Assembly: GCA_016648135.1 (NCBI GenBank)
Contig: JADDOH010001518.1
Span: forward strand, 1 to 64,000
Source of the DNA: Agrypnia vestita
Lineage: Eukaryota; Arthropoda; Insecta; Trichoptera; Phryganeidae
Direction: 5' to 3'
DNA length: 64,000 bases
Program-made: the position numbers and the translations under genes
Part shown: one piece after another, positions 47,501-49,962 of the stretch
Position numbering within the stretch: the stretch's first letter is position 1
Layout: the number at the start of each line of letters is the position of its first letter
The notes under the pieces: generated by a model
The model's database searches: none
Seen by the model: the letters and a program-made list of their open reading frames with translations, nothing else
What the model was told of the DNA's origin: nothing

Positions 47501-49516
47501 AACAGAATATGTTTTCTGCAGGGTCCTAAAGGATAAGTATGCAAAATTTGGGACAAATCTGTAAAATGGTGAAAATTCGTATAGAGAACAGACAGACATT
47601 GAGTTATATAGGTATTATAGTTTGCGCAGCATGCCAGCTCTTGTCGTGCAACATGTATTTGAAGTTTGGACTCTGGACTGTTTACGATAATACCCTGCAT
47701 CTCTGGAGCAAAACCAGGAAAAGCCAGCTGGTACCAGAAATGAACTTTCCAACGCTTTGTCAGAATTTCGTTGGAATATTTTCAGGGATGCAGTCGCTAT
47801 GGCACTTTGCACGAAAGTGATGTTGTTCAGGTTATAGTTTTAGTGGTGGTTCTCCAGGTGCCATGCGCAAGTTTTAATTAGTTTTAAGTGCTGTAGTAAC
47901 GGTTCCGTACCCCCAGTTGCTTGTTTAGAGTATTGTAACCAAATAATGAAATTATTACAATGGTGTCCCTCTAAGGGTTTGCACCGGTTCGCCAGAACTA
48001 GTTGTTTTAATCGGAAACTTTTCATTGTTTATTGATAAATTTTACAATAAAATCAAGTATTGCGATGTTGGACTCACGTTTCTTAACCTAGAAACATAAA
48101 GCATCAAAAATCGTTCAAAAAATCAAAAACAATTGAGACTTTTGCTTCTGGCAATAATATCAAGTCAAGAGCCATGATTTTAATAACATTATTTAAAAAA
48201 AAATGACCAGAAATGAGAAAATATTTTAAGTTTTTTAAGGTCTTTCACATCACGGTTTGATGTTACTAAAGGATTTCATATCGTGGTTTGATATAAGGGA
48301 TGCGTACTAATCACTATGGGTTTTCAACCTGTACATGGATAATTTATGTAAGAAAGAACTAAAGGAACTGGAAGTAGGGGCGAAAAAAGGCGCACCATAT
48401 CCTGCCTACTACATGCAGACGATGGAGTGTTAGTAGACAGTGAAACTGATTTGCAATGCCTGATATCCAGGGTGTCCGATGAATGTCAGAAATTCGAAAG
48501 TGATGAGTTGGTGCATTTGGGAAGTATGTTTAGTAGAGTCAGCAAAGCTGAGAACGATATCGAAAAGAGAGTGACTGCGGGAAACAAAGTAAATGGCGTT
48601 TTGAATGCTTTTGGTCAATAAGAATCTGCCAAAAAAGCAAGGCTAGGGGTTCAAATTGGCGTTGTTGAGCCAATTGTGAATGAAAATTGGAATTGTCAAA
48701 AAAGCAATCAAAGCAGACTGAATGCGGTGGAAATGTGGCCACTAAGGTGCTTGTGTGGAAAATATTTGGTCGACAGAGTGAGGATTGAATAAATAAGAAG
48801 TGAATTTAATGTTGATAGAATAAAGAAAGGATCGCTGAGATGGTTTGGTTATGTAGAACGTATGAGCGAGGAAAGGAAGGCAGCAGAAATAAAGGGCGTC
48901 CGTGAAAGGCCTGGCATGATCAGAAACTTAAAATATTGGAAGATTGCCCTGTGAAAACCCTAAATAAAAAAAGAGTATGAGAAGGTGTATGAATGAAGCC
49001 AAAGCAAAAGTGGTAAGCCAAGATAGAATAATACTGCGTTCTATTCTACAGCCCTGCAGGGAAACAACGTGATGGTTAGTCTTGTGTACTTTTTTAAATA
49101 CTATTTTACCTGTTGGAACTTCTCTCTGTTTTGACTATTTTTTTCATTAGTGCCATGTATCCTATGCACACATATGAGTATATGGTACATGGCACCATTG
49201 CATCGTATATACATCTCACCATAGACGTCTATCCTCGCTTCGTGAGTGATGGTCTCGTTGTTGGAGGTCACGGCCGTGCAGGAGTAGGTCCCCGCGTCCT
49301 CGGGCAGCGCCCGGGAGATGTTGTAGCTGGCCCTCAGCAGCGTCTGCAGGGGCTGGACAGGGCCGGGGGGTAGCGGGGCTCCGTCCCGGGCCCACAGCAG
49401 GCGGGCGGCCCCACGTGCCCCGCACCACAGCTGCAGGGCAGCTCCCGGAGCCAGCGCCTGGGGGCGGAACCTCTCCACTAGCGCGAAGGACTGTCGCTTG
49501 GCTCTCTGTCCGCCTT
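11414..49516 (-). CDS. Dscam-like: Dscam-family receptor gene, 26 exons (5' part missing)
   Basis: This is the whole visible span of a Down syndrome cell adhesion molecule family gene; its exons are listed separately. Homophilic Ig/FNIII receptors of this family act at the neuronal surface in axon guidance and self-avoidance. Exon-by-exon translation gives Ig5-Ig9, FN1-FN4, Ig10, FN5-FN6, a transmembrane helix and a cytoplasmic tail, which is the diagnostic Dscam order. The Ig5/Ig6 junction reads VYGPPYIRSLG, and the Ig6 strand reads CPYYGYPISKVKWER; both resemble the matching Dscam regions. All 26 exons join with matching phases and GT-AG sites, apart from one GC-AG intron. Most FN domains are split by one intron, with phase +1 at domain borders. 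Signal peptide, Ig1-Ig4 and promoter lie beyond the window or were not found. The paralogue (Dscam2, 3 or 4 type) is not resolved. The family call is very secure. Confidence 0.95.
12555..12635 (-). CDS. Dscam-like: Dscam exon: cytoplasmic tail 3
   Basis: An 81-nt exon encoding ETSFQMGSESEDSDSLTKS and TPLSHTQN, an acidic serine-rich stretch with possible casein-kinase-like SESEDSDS. Acceptor atttgcag, donor AACA|gtaagt; phase +1 at both ends. Its length is a multiple of three, so it can be skipped without a frame change. Confidence 0.86.
13930..14046 (-). CDS. Dscam-like: Dscam exon: cytoplasmic tail 2
   Basis: The exon encodes MFEISPYAQFSMGFQTFGHV and DNQDRPAYVKAKQGIFST. The EISPYAQF element resembles the tyrosine motif seen in insect Dscam tails. 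Acceptor tttttttcag, donor ACTG|gtaaga; phase +1 at both ends. Its phase requires the preceding exon to use the GTCTGT donor. Confidence 0.88.
14310..14717 (+). repeat. Tandem duplication, 211-bp period x 2
   Basis: The block beginning ttggaagtccagat at 14310 repeats at 14521 with about 90% visible identity, including gaatcgcgacagtattacta and cactctctcatattgtat. It lies in the intron between cytoplasmic exons 1 and 2 of the Dscam gene. No coding content. Confidence 0.85.
14948..14953 (-). terminator. Candidate poly(A) signal AATAAA for short-tail Dscam isoform
   Basis: The minus strand reads AATAAA here, about 110 nt beyond the read-through stop codon at 15064-15066. It could end a transcript that retains the weak intron after cytoplasmic exon 1. 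This is inferred from position only. Confidence 0.4.
15084..15247 (-). CDS. Dscam-like: Dscam exon: cytoplasmic tail 1 (SH3-ligand exon)
   Basis: The exon encodes RHRVMCGSSAESVYKERG and a proline-rich stretch with PPLPAR (15133-15150), a class II SH3 ligand (PxxPxR). Dscam tails are known to recruit the SH2/SH3 adaptor Dock in Drosophila, so this is a plausible docking site. Acceptor ggttccag. The donor inferred from phase is TCGG|gtctgt, which is weak. If unspliced, the frame reads seven more codons to TAA at 15064-15066, with an AATAAA signal at 14948-14953, giving a short-tail isoform. The exon is GC-rich. Confidence 0.85.
15909..16209. mobile_element. PIF/Harbinger-type MITE
   Basis: A 301-bp GC-rich insert bounded by inverted GGCCAGCGCCACACT and AGTGTGGCGCCGACC, with further inverted homology inward (gtatctt...aagatac). 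A TTA is duplicated on both sides (15906-15908 and 16210-16212). The TWA target duplication and the GGCxxxGCCACACT-like ends are typical of PIF/Harbinger. There is no transposase. It lies in the intron between the TM exon and cytoplasmic exon 1. Confidence 0.85.
16497..16614 (-). CDS. Dscam-like: Dscam exon: transmembrane helix
   Basis: The exon encodes the linker MIGPPSDPLDTS followed by about 24 hydrophobic residues (ILVMVCSCVLLLLCMLV then CVFVAV) and a basic stop-transfer QKHR. This is a type I single-pass segment. Acceptor ctttcag, donor CACAG|gtattc; enters +1, leaves +2. Confidence 0.95.
17056..17188 (-). CDS. Dscam-like: Dscam exon: FN6, C-terminal part
   Basis: The exon encodes VESGYFLILGGLRPARWYQI and RVTATNQAGPIAAIYTVATK. 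The L.GLRPA.WYQIRVTATN.AG pattern is the conserved juxtamembrane FN end. Acceptor gttaacag, donor GGAG|gtatac; phase 0 in, +1 out. Confidence 0.95.
17585..17798 (+). repeat. (TTAGG)n array inside a direct repeat of a LINE tail
   Basis: Bases 17646-17729 are nearly uninterrupted GGTTA units, the insect telomere repeat. They are flanked by two copies of a sequence of about 65 bp (gaaaggatataacgaggtta ... cggttagggagtggttagg) at 17585-17650 and 17731-17797. The upstream copy follows RPSMRWVDNVRKDI, a LINE-like C-terminus. It lies in the intron between FN6 exons. Confidence 0.9.
18120..18280 (-). CDS. Dscam-like: Dscam exon: FN6, N-terminal part
   Basis: The exon encodes SSHLSLQLDRWRDGECGAAR then WSVDYRPLSTRLWLQPDPLP. 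The W.DG.C....W.V.Y.P pattern is typical of the last FN domain in Dscam. Acceptor gcaacag, donor GCCA|gtgagt; enters +1, leaves in phase 0. Confidence 0.94.
19125..19305 (+). mobile_element. RTE-type LINE 3' fragment
   Basis: The plus strand encodes RPKIRRNDNVLKDISALELR, NWRELALDRDEWRKIIEEVK and a stop, followed by a (tgatga)n tail. The LRNWRELAxDRDEWR pattern and the short trinucleotide tail are typical of RTE-clade polyprotein ends. 5'-truncated and intronic. Confidence 0.8.
19403..19588 (-). CDS. Dscam-like: Dscam exon: FN5, C-terminal part
   Basis: The exon encodes GYTLSWRSGLDVWQTEDIAG, IGSLGCGKQYEVRLVALGTV and GPSSPAVAIATTLGT. The LGCGKQYEVRLVALG stretch matches the conserved LxCGTxYxLxLxAxN pattern of Dscam FN5. 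Acceptor cccttgcag, donor ACAG|gtattt. Confidence 0.95.
20790..21300. mobile_element. Mariner-like foldback element
   Basis: Long inverted arms (over 200 bp each) start GGTCTGTTAAAAAAGTATCG and end with the complement CGATACTTTTTGAACAGACC. TA dinucleotides flank both ends (20788-20789 and 21301-21302). The GGTCTGTTCAAAAAGTA terminus with a TA target duplication fits the Tc1/mariner superfamily. There is no transposase ORF between the arms; the centre holds about 80 bp of unrelated sequence. Confidence 0.8.
21564..21746 (-). CDS. Dscam-like: Dscam exon: Ig10 C-terminal part and start of FN5
   Basis: The exon encodes INPSLDGNYTCVAKNLFGWD, closing Ig10, then APPSPPRLRAIPERQALLLD and WAPPNHTSPIL of FN5. 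Acceptor ttttag. The only donor in phase with the next exon is a GC donor, TTAG|gcaagt; the downstream GT (GGCAA|gtatct) would shift the frame. Phase +1 at both ends. Confidence 0.93.
21830..22305 (+). repeat. Direct repeat, two copies about 315 bp apart
   Basis: A block including gcctaggcgg/ccgatrgttaattgaactag, cgtttaacaacttggcgtat and gtgattcaaatctaac occurs at about 21875-22000 and 22180-22295. A (TTAGG)3-like taacctaacctaacc follows the second copy. Intronic, no coding content. Confidence 0.7.
22605..23065. repeat. Dispersed repeat family (copy 1)
   Basis: Contains gatccaatcgagctgaaact, gcaagcagactcgtggcgac and gatcaagaagatctatcaaa, and ends with gggagtataataaaaact. Related copies occur at 27880-28410, 45085-45215 and 46375-46535, with termini built on tattactccctttc and gaaagggagta. 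Probably a non-autonomous transposon. The ORF overlapping it is not a gene. Confidence 0.65.
23513..23692 (-). CDS. Dscam-like: Dscam exon: Ig10, N-terminal part
   Basis: This is the Ig domain inserted between FN4 and FN5: VVAGVSSLGGRLVVGAGSAL, KLACRALGSPQPRTVWYHN, then HHPSFILNGDDSLLIN. Both Cys and Trp are present. Acceptor ctctag, donor AATA|gtaagt; phase +1 at both ends. An Ig after four FN domains is the decisive Dscam signature. Confidence 0.95.
24095..24650 (+). mobile_element. LINE 3' end, same family as the 1-1700 element
   Basis: Begins AGTAGACTCGAGAGTGGCTC, identical to the stretch at which the left-edge LINE leaves the window, and continues IWGPHELEYSLMVEKVQNK, then FLQGMLGLKRLETRRNVYLI and IDNPEIMQSIGLYAPDNYLR. 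An AT-rich insert (24180-24240) breaks the frame. A 5'-truncated copy in the intron just downstream of the Ig10 N-terminal exon region, between FN4 and Ig10. Confidence 0.85.
24723..24911 (-). CDS. Dscam-like: Dscam exon: FN4, C-terminal part
   Basis: The exon encodes GTMQSYRVSDQWSSGGDRLQ and ends GEASRTVSAEPSDR, the FN4/Ig10 linker found in Dscam proteins (compare PSDRV after joining). Three AGs lie close together at the acceptor (attacagaggag). The first is out of phase; the second (exon start 24911) or third (24908) is in phase. Donor AGGG|gtacat. Confidence 0.92.
25034..25163 (-). CDS. Dscam-like: Dscam exon: FN4, N-terminal part
   Basis: The exon encodes IPTAPSDVKALVLTSSSLVV and SWLPPLHPNGRITHYTVYLR. 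The segment ED-IPTAP-DVKAL followed by PNGxITxYTVY is a hallmark of Dscam FN4. Acceptor tttctag, donor CATG|gtaaga; phase +1 at both ends. Confidence 0.96.
25257..25916. mobile_element. hAT-like non-autonomous element
   Basis: Inverted ends TAGTGATGCAACAAATAC and GTATTCGTTGCATCACTA bound 660 bp without a transposase ORF. The 8-bp flanks CTTTTTAC and CTTTTTCA (25249-25256 and 25917-25924) agree at six positions, as expected for an aged hAT target duplication. Subterminal tattcgtattc repeats are dense at the right end. Intronic, between FN4 and FN3. Confidence 0.75.
26382..26534 (-). CDS. Dscam-like: Dscam exon: FN3, C-terminal part
   Basis: The exon encodes VQLESLQKFSNYSVWVAGYC and RIGMGPASKPVLCTTMED, the second half of FN3 ending in the acidic linker before FN4. 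Acceptor attcacag; the donor GACA|gtcagt is slightly non-consensus. Phase +1 at both ends. Confidence 0.93.
26774..26908 (-). CDS. Dscam-like: Dscam exon: FN3, N-terminal part
   Basis: The exon encodes VPEVPPEELQCSAVSSSSLR then VSWRPLPLHLQGGAMTGYTL. The acceptor is placed at cttgtag because it alone keeps the reading frame with FN2; an upstream cag at 26922 would be out of phase. Donor ATGG|gtaagc. Confidence 0.9.
27536..27694 (-). CDS. Dscam-like: Dscam exon: FN2, C-terminal part
   Basis: Second half of FN2: LAGLTKGGRYSVTVSCYNSA and GIGPSSPAVYRDTPEG. The L.GL..G..Y.V.V....AG.GP pattern is canonical FNIII. Acceptor attacag, donor GGAG|gtaagc; phase +1 at both ends. Confidence 0.95.
27762..29450. 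repeat. Cluster of nested direct duplications
   Basis: Block a (gctctgataaggatgacatc ... cttgttcatct) occurs at about 27762-27883 and 28670-28790. Block b (gatgaactagc ... acattaggtgtttttataca ... attcttcaatt) occurs at about 28455-28595 and 28818-28960. Block c (cactattcttcaattt ... cccacacaggttcacag) occurs at about 28578-28680 and 29350-29445. Repeat family copy 27880-28410 is embedded. This is intron between FN2 exons, with no genes. Confidence 0.75.
27880..28410. repeat. Dispersed repeat family (copy 2)
   Basis: Shares tcgatttttaacc, tgatccaatc, gcaagcagactcgtggcgac and gatcaagaa with the copy at 22605-23065, and the terminal gggtataataaaaacttggt. It contains an extra gcttgcttgcttgcc microsatellite. 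Confidence 0.65.
29492..29644 (-). CDS. Dscam-like: Dscam exon: FN2, N-terminal part
   Basis: The exon encodes APTSAPLSVQVESGPGPGEL and QIVWLPPPAHTLHGLLLGYL, an FNIII A-C strand pattern with Trp and a leucine-rich C strand. Acceptor ttccag, donor GATG|gtaaaa; phase +1 at both ends. Confidence 0.93.
30110..30275 (-). mobile_element. tRNA-derived SINE
   Basis: The minus strand has a box A-like TAGCTTAGTGGTCAGAGC and a perfect box B GGTTCGAATCC at tRNA spacing, then a non-tRNA tail with TTTTTCTGTATGTCTTTCTA. The acceptor stem does not pair, so it is not a functional tRNA. The tail is shared with the SINEs at 33285 and 58865, although the tRNA head differs. Confidence 0.8.
31370..31735 (+). mobile_element. 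LINE C-terminal fragment
   Basis: The plus strand encodes SLRWFGHVMRMNEEIMVRKI, GARKRGRPQKTWHDQIKQIL and, after one stop, DRRVWRSILSAYPHGEAA. This is the C-terminal tail of a LINE polyprotein related to 3745-4015 and 48300-49080. The minus-strand ORF overlapping it is a shadow. Intronic, immediately downstream of the FN1 C-terminal exon. Confidence 0.8.
31801..31940 (-). CDS. Dscam-like: Dscam exon: FN1, C-terminal part
   Basis: The exon encodes IPSQTRQFTEVSGLRPATPY then AARLCSAGVAGLSPYTRPLL. The SGLRPATPY segment is the conserved FNIII E-F loop and tyrosine. The acceptor aatttcag at 31941 is the only one in phase with the preceding exon; nearer AGs fail. Donor GAAG|gtaaat. A longer ORF in another frame across this stretch is a shadow. 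Confidence 0.9.
32040..32215 (+). mobile_element. tRNA-derived SINE
   Basis: Box A-like GTAGCCCAGTGGGCACGGCA and box B GTTCGATTCCC, followed by a tail with tgatttacccaagcttggg and taattgggtgg. The same family is at 61915-62095. Overlapping ORFs are spurious. Confidence 0.75.
33125..33475. mobile_element. Inverted pair of SINEs
   Basis: A plus-strand SINE at about 33285-33475 has the head TGCCATGGCGAAATTGGATA with box B GGCTCGATTCC and the tail TTTTTTCTGTATGTTTTTTC. A partial copy lies inverted just upstream (33125-33260, minus), so the region can fold back. Intronic. Confidence 0.75.
33865..34990. repeat. Intronic repeat with arrays of heat-shock elements
   Basis: Begins gttgacccggcttcgctcgg, a known style of insect dispersed repeat, and contains gtgcaaaatttcagctcgat. 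Two clusters of nGAAnnTTCn units are present. Trimers lie at 34061-34073, 34101-34113 and 34117-34129; a three-unit run at 34820-34832; a five-unit run at 34841-34863; a four-unit run at 34932-34949. The matches are exact to the HSF consensus. Whether HSF binds here is not shown. Confidence 0.7.
34841..34863. promoter_or_regulatory. Perfect five-unit heat-shock element
   Basis: Reads TTC-ta-GAA-aa-TTC-cc-GAA-ag-TTC: five alternating, correctly spaced HSF pentamers with no mismatch. It sits in the Dscam intron about 140 bp downstream (in the gene's sense) of the FN1 N-terminal exon, with no adjacent promoter that I can identify. Confidence 0.55.
34999..35161 (-). CDS. Dscam-like: Dscam exon: FN1, N-terminal part
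   Basis: First fibronectin III half-domain: EPPGPPVEVSVEAVRGRTVR and LGWRAPPVPPLLYMLQYAP, with the A-strand prolines and the B-strand Trp. The exon is GC-rich. Acceptor ccctgcag, donor CCAA|gtaata. It leaves in phase +2, which the next exon (starting with C) completes as Asn. Confidence 0.92.
36150..36670 (-). mobile_element. LINE 3' end with AT-rich tandem tail
   Basis: The minus strand encodes LIETHNNKKYALNSPLTRIG, NKFSEFVDIFRCRSIPELKK and a stop near 36500, the usual C-terminus of Jockey/CR1-like LINEs. Downstream (36235-36470) an AT-rich unit of about 95 bp (aataaacagtaMaaaataatttaacaata) is present twice. Confidence 0.7.
36788..36936 (-). CDS. Dscam-like: Dscam exon: Ig9, C-terminal part
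   Basis: The exon gives RMKVTSHQTQRGATSEILV, then DPADSGVWLCKASNPYGAAQ. The F-strand motif is DSGVWLC, with Trp in place of the usual Tyr. Acceptor ctttcag, donor CAAG|gtaacc; enters +2, leaves +1 at the Ig9/FN1 border. Confidence 0.94.
37650..38590. mobile_element. hAT-like element
   Basis: Left end AGCGGTACTCAACCTTTTTT then cgggccac; right end gggccgcaggttgagtatgg. This is the CAGxGxTxCTCAACCT...GGCCxC signature of many hAT ends. The flanking octamers GTTACACC (37642-37649) and GTTAGACC (38591-38598) match at seven of eight positions. There is no transposase; a LINE fragment sits inside. Confidence 0.8.
38250..38405 (+). mobile_element. LINE reverse transcriptase scrap
   Basis: The plus strand encodes VGIIFIDFKKAFKTLEHEIL then CGIRGPLKNWLKNYMTNTK, the DFxKAFxTxxHxxL region of a non-LTR reverse transcriptase. 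It is nested in the hAT-like element. Confidence 0.7.
38817..38961 (-). CDS. Dscam-like: Dscam exon: Ig9, N-terminal part
   Basis: The exon starts Ig9 with PVNFESPITNVTTKVGYPAT, followed by IMCEVFGDHPIRIFWTHN with the Cys and Trp. Acceptor ttaacag, donor GAGAG|gtaatt; enters +1, leaves +2. The motif GDHPIRIFW corresponds to the GDxPI...W strand of Dscam Ig9. Confidence 0.93.
39262..39320 (-). ncRNA. Hammerhead-ribozyme-like motif of a Penelope-like terminal repeat
   Basis: The minus strand reads CTGACGA, then AGAAGCC-ATT-GGCTTC (helix II), GAAA and the palindrome ACATGT. This matches the CUGANGA...GAAA hammerhead core with a self-complementary helix III, as reported for Penelope-like retroelements. 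Helix I pairing is weak. No inverted partner was found nearby. Confidence 0.55.
40620..40796 (-). CDS. Dscam-like: Dscam exon: Ig8, C-terminal part
   Basis: The exon completes Ig8: LPNGSLMLEMVTSGDEGVYS then CRVENGVGQPLHK. The sequence GDEGVYSC is the canonical F-strand motif. Acceptor ttatag and donor AACA|gtgagc; phase +1 at both ends. Confidence 0.94.
41520..41639 (-). CDS. Dscam-like: Dscam exon: Ig8, N-terminal part
   Basis: The exon encodes VAPKWVEEPQNSSMVIGRQG and HVGCSANGYPQPQVHWMKRD, with the Cys and Trp of Ig8. Established Dscam Ig8 domains open with a comparable APRW/PPRW motif. Acceptor atttttag, donor GATG|gtaaat; phase +1 at both ends. Confidence 0.94.
41660..42190 (+). mobile_element. 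LINE (endonuclease-reverse transcriptase) C-terminal remnant
   Basis: The plus strand encodes SLKRKAFETCVLPVMTYGVE, TMALTKNSVEKLK, then frame-shifted GRPKKRWSDDIAAV-like sequence, and ends in an (agaagaaga) run. A closely related copy is at 53695-54185. Intronic, between the Ig7 and Ig8 exons. Confidence 0.8.
42757..42892 (-). CDS. Dscam-like: Dscam exon: Ig7, C-terminal part
   Basis: The exon encodes the second half of Ig7: IEERNLDLFSVLVIRKVG, then HCGTFTCIASNHAARV and a closing SAELFIK. The usual DxGxYxC motif is altered to QHCGTFTC, with an extra Cys and Phe in place of Tyr. Acceptor tttttcag, donor AAAG|gtaatc; phase 0 in, +1 out. In hypervariable Dscam1 the Ig7 domain is one exon chosen from a cluster. 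Here it is split over two constant exons, which argues against the hypervariable paralogue. Confidence 0.92.
43280..43450 (-). mobile_element. tRNA-derived SINE, diverged
   Basis: The minus strand carries ttgttggtgtagttgttt and GGTTCGATCCCC boxes, and a tail with cacaagcacttagtttagtt. The family is better preserved at 56105-56300 and 63010-63205. The ORF overlapping it is not a gene. Confidence 0.65.
43889..44143. mobile_element. Foldback MITE with ATTT target duplication
   Basis: An almost perfect palindrome of 255 bp: the left arm begins GAGTCGTATATTTCCAGACA and the right arm ends TGTCTGGAAATATACGACTC. The arms are about 120 bp, meeting around gttataaatgtaaac. ATTT is repeated at both edges (43885-43888 and 44144-44147). 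No coding capacity; the superfamily is not identified. It lies 160 bp from a Dscam exon. Confidence 0.85.
44306..44813 (-). CDS. Dscam-like: Dscam exon: Ig6 C-terminal part with insertion, and Ig7 N-terminal part
   Basis: At 508 nt this is the longest exon. It begins KVKWERSD (core Trp of Ig6), then has about 78 residues before LVIENVDSSENGAMYTC, where about 20 are usual. That stretch is a charged insertion containing NVT sites and VKRHRRAF (44588-44602), a furin-like RHRR site. Ig6 closes with RRSFEIQVLEPP. Ig7 then begins with a Cys in KVVCSVKSGDTPVFFNW, similar to the Dscam Ig7 pattern GDLPVSFRW. Acceptor is tttcag and donor AAG|gtaaat; it leaves in phase 0. Confidence 0.93.
45085..45215. 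repeat. Dispersed repeat family (copy 3)
   Basis: Bounded by tatactccctttc and gaaagggagttata, with gggcctaccccatgcgtcgg inside. The ends match those at 22970-23060. Adjacent to the Penelope-like element; copy 4 lies at 46375-46535 on its other side, so the Penelope element may have inserted into one repeat. Confidence 0.6.
45323..45371 (-). ncRNA. Hammerhead ribozyme motif, left arm
   Basis: Inverted twin of the motif at 46253-46297. The core CTGATGA is at 45351-45357 (complement), with helix II GAGAAC-ATT-GTTCTC, GAAA and palindromic ACATGT. All core positions are intact. Confidence 0.7.
45697..46155 (+). CDS. GIY-YIG endonuclease domain of Penelope-like element
   Basis: A 152-residue open frame. 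At residues 41-70 it has SGVYRLNCNDC then FYIGKTKRNFETRVKEHVKA, the GIY...YIG pair (here GVY and YIG) followed by the conserved Arg and His of the nuclease. In Penelope-like elements this domain nicks the target DNA and follows the reverse transcriptase on the same polyprotein. The Met start is only the first in frame, as the upstream reverse transcriptase is absent. Its last 50 codons lie within the inverted repeat. Confidence 0.85.
   Translation: MSKIITKNIPNSIQPAFYTSNKLKKYILNNKDSDNPIMKSGVYRLNCNDCDNFYIGKTKRNFETRVKEHVKALTSNIDSDFAKHLIEFDHTFDINTGLKFLHFNYKIPQINNLEILEIRKNVNIKSNIINTQTKFLHNPILNIFPLNIPNDP
46253..46297 (+). ncRNA. Hammerhead ribozyme motif, right arm
   Basis: Order: AATAATC (helix I), CTGATGA (46261-46267), GAGAAC-ATT-GTTCTC (helix II), GAAA (46284-46287), palindromic ACATGT (helix III), then the GTA cleavage triplet and GATTTTT pairing back to helix I (C-G, T-A, A-T, A-T). 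This is a type I hammerhead whose minimal helix III could form as a dimer, as described for Penelope-like elements. Seen by eye; not folded computationally. Confidence 0.72.
46375..46535. repeat. Dispersed repeat family (copy 4)
   Basis: Contains aaaatttcagctcgattgga, gtttaaaaatcgatc, gcagacgctacgaatt and gaaagggagt, in the orientation opposite to copy 1. No gene. Confidence 0.6.
46878..46968 (-). CDS. Dscam-like: Dscam exon: Ig6, N-terminal part
   Basis: A short exon with acceptor aattacag and donor ATAAG|gtaaaa. It encodes PPYIRSLGPIKILSGTTAV and then IHCPYYGYPI, the B-strand cysteine region of Ig6. It enters in phase +1 and leaves in phase +2. The split codon AG|C continues into the next exon as SKVKWER, supplying the core Trp. 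Confidence 0.93.
48300..49085 (+). mobile_element. Degenerate LINE reverse transcriptase C-terminal half
   Basis: Plus-strand pieces: YMDNLCKKELKELEVGAKKG, DSETDLQCLISRVSDECQKF, LVHLGSMFSRVSKAENDIEK and GSLRWFGYVERMSEERKAAE, followed by DRIILRSILQPCRE. Single stops and a shift break the frame. It ends 130 bp before the Dscam Ig5 exon. Same superfamily as 31370-31735. Confidence 0.8.
49220..49516 (-). CDS. Dscam-like: Dscam exon: Ig5 domain
   Basis: One whole Ig domain lies in this exon: Cys in LQLWCGAR, Trp in LLWARDG and the distal DAGTYSCTAV motif. The acceptor is tttccag and the donor is ATG|gtgaga. It enters in phase +1, so an upstream exon is required, and leaves in phase +1. It starts with GGQRAKRQSF, which contains RAKR, a match to the furin consensus R-X-K/R-R (49494-49505). 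The exon is strikingly GC-rich compared with the flanking introns. It joins the next exon to give RIDVYGPPYIR, the typical Ig5/Ig6 border of Dscam proteins. Confidence 0.92.
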
Positions 49517-49962
49517 CTGGAAAGACAGGGAAATTGTTGTATATCATATTCGATTGTGGTATGATCACTAATTTAGATAAGATTCATGAAAAAGTCCGCT
49601 CGTTACATACCGCTTCTTCTGTGTTCTGTGAAATGTCACGATGTATCTAAATGTTGTGCGTTTGATGGCAAGCATAGTAAGTGAGGCACACAAATATGTA
49701 ATGAGATTTTTTTTTCATAGAGAGTTATCTTGACATATAACACAGTATAAAAATAATGCACTTATTGTTCGGTATTCGTATACTAGCGCCATTCGTACTC
49801 TGGCTCGTTTTACTTGACCCCCTCTTCCCTCTTTCCTCTCGACTTATCGTCGAAATCCACGGATCAAGATGTAAAGCTGTTCGTTGTCGTCGTCGGCGCA
49901 AAGTGCATATTACAAGTCGTAGGAGTGTTTGTCATTGAATCAAGTTCAGTAAATCATCTCGA

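Noticed and set aside
49216..49428. Overlapping ORFs on both strands of the Ig5 exon
   Set aside because: High GC content opens all frames; only one frame has the Ig cysteines, Trp and matching phases.
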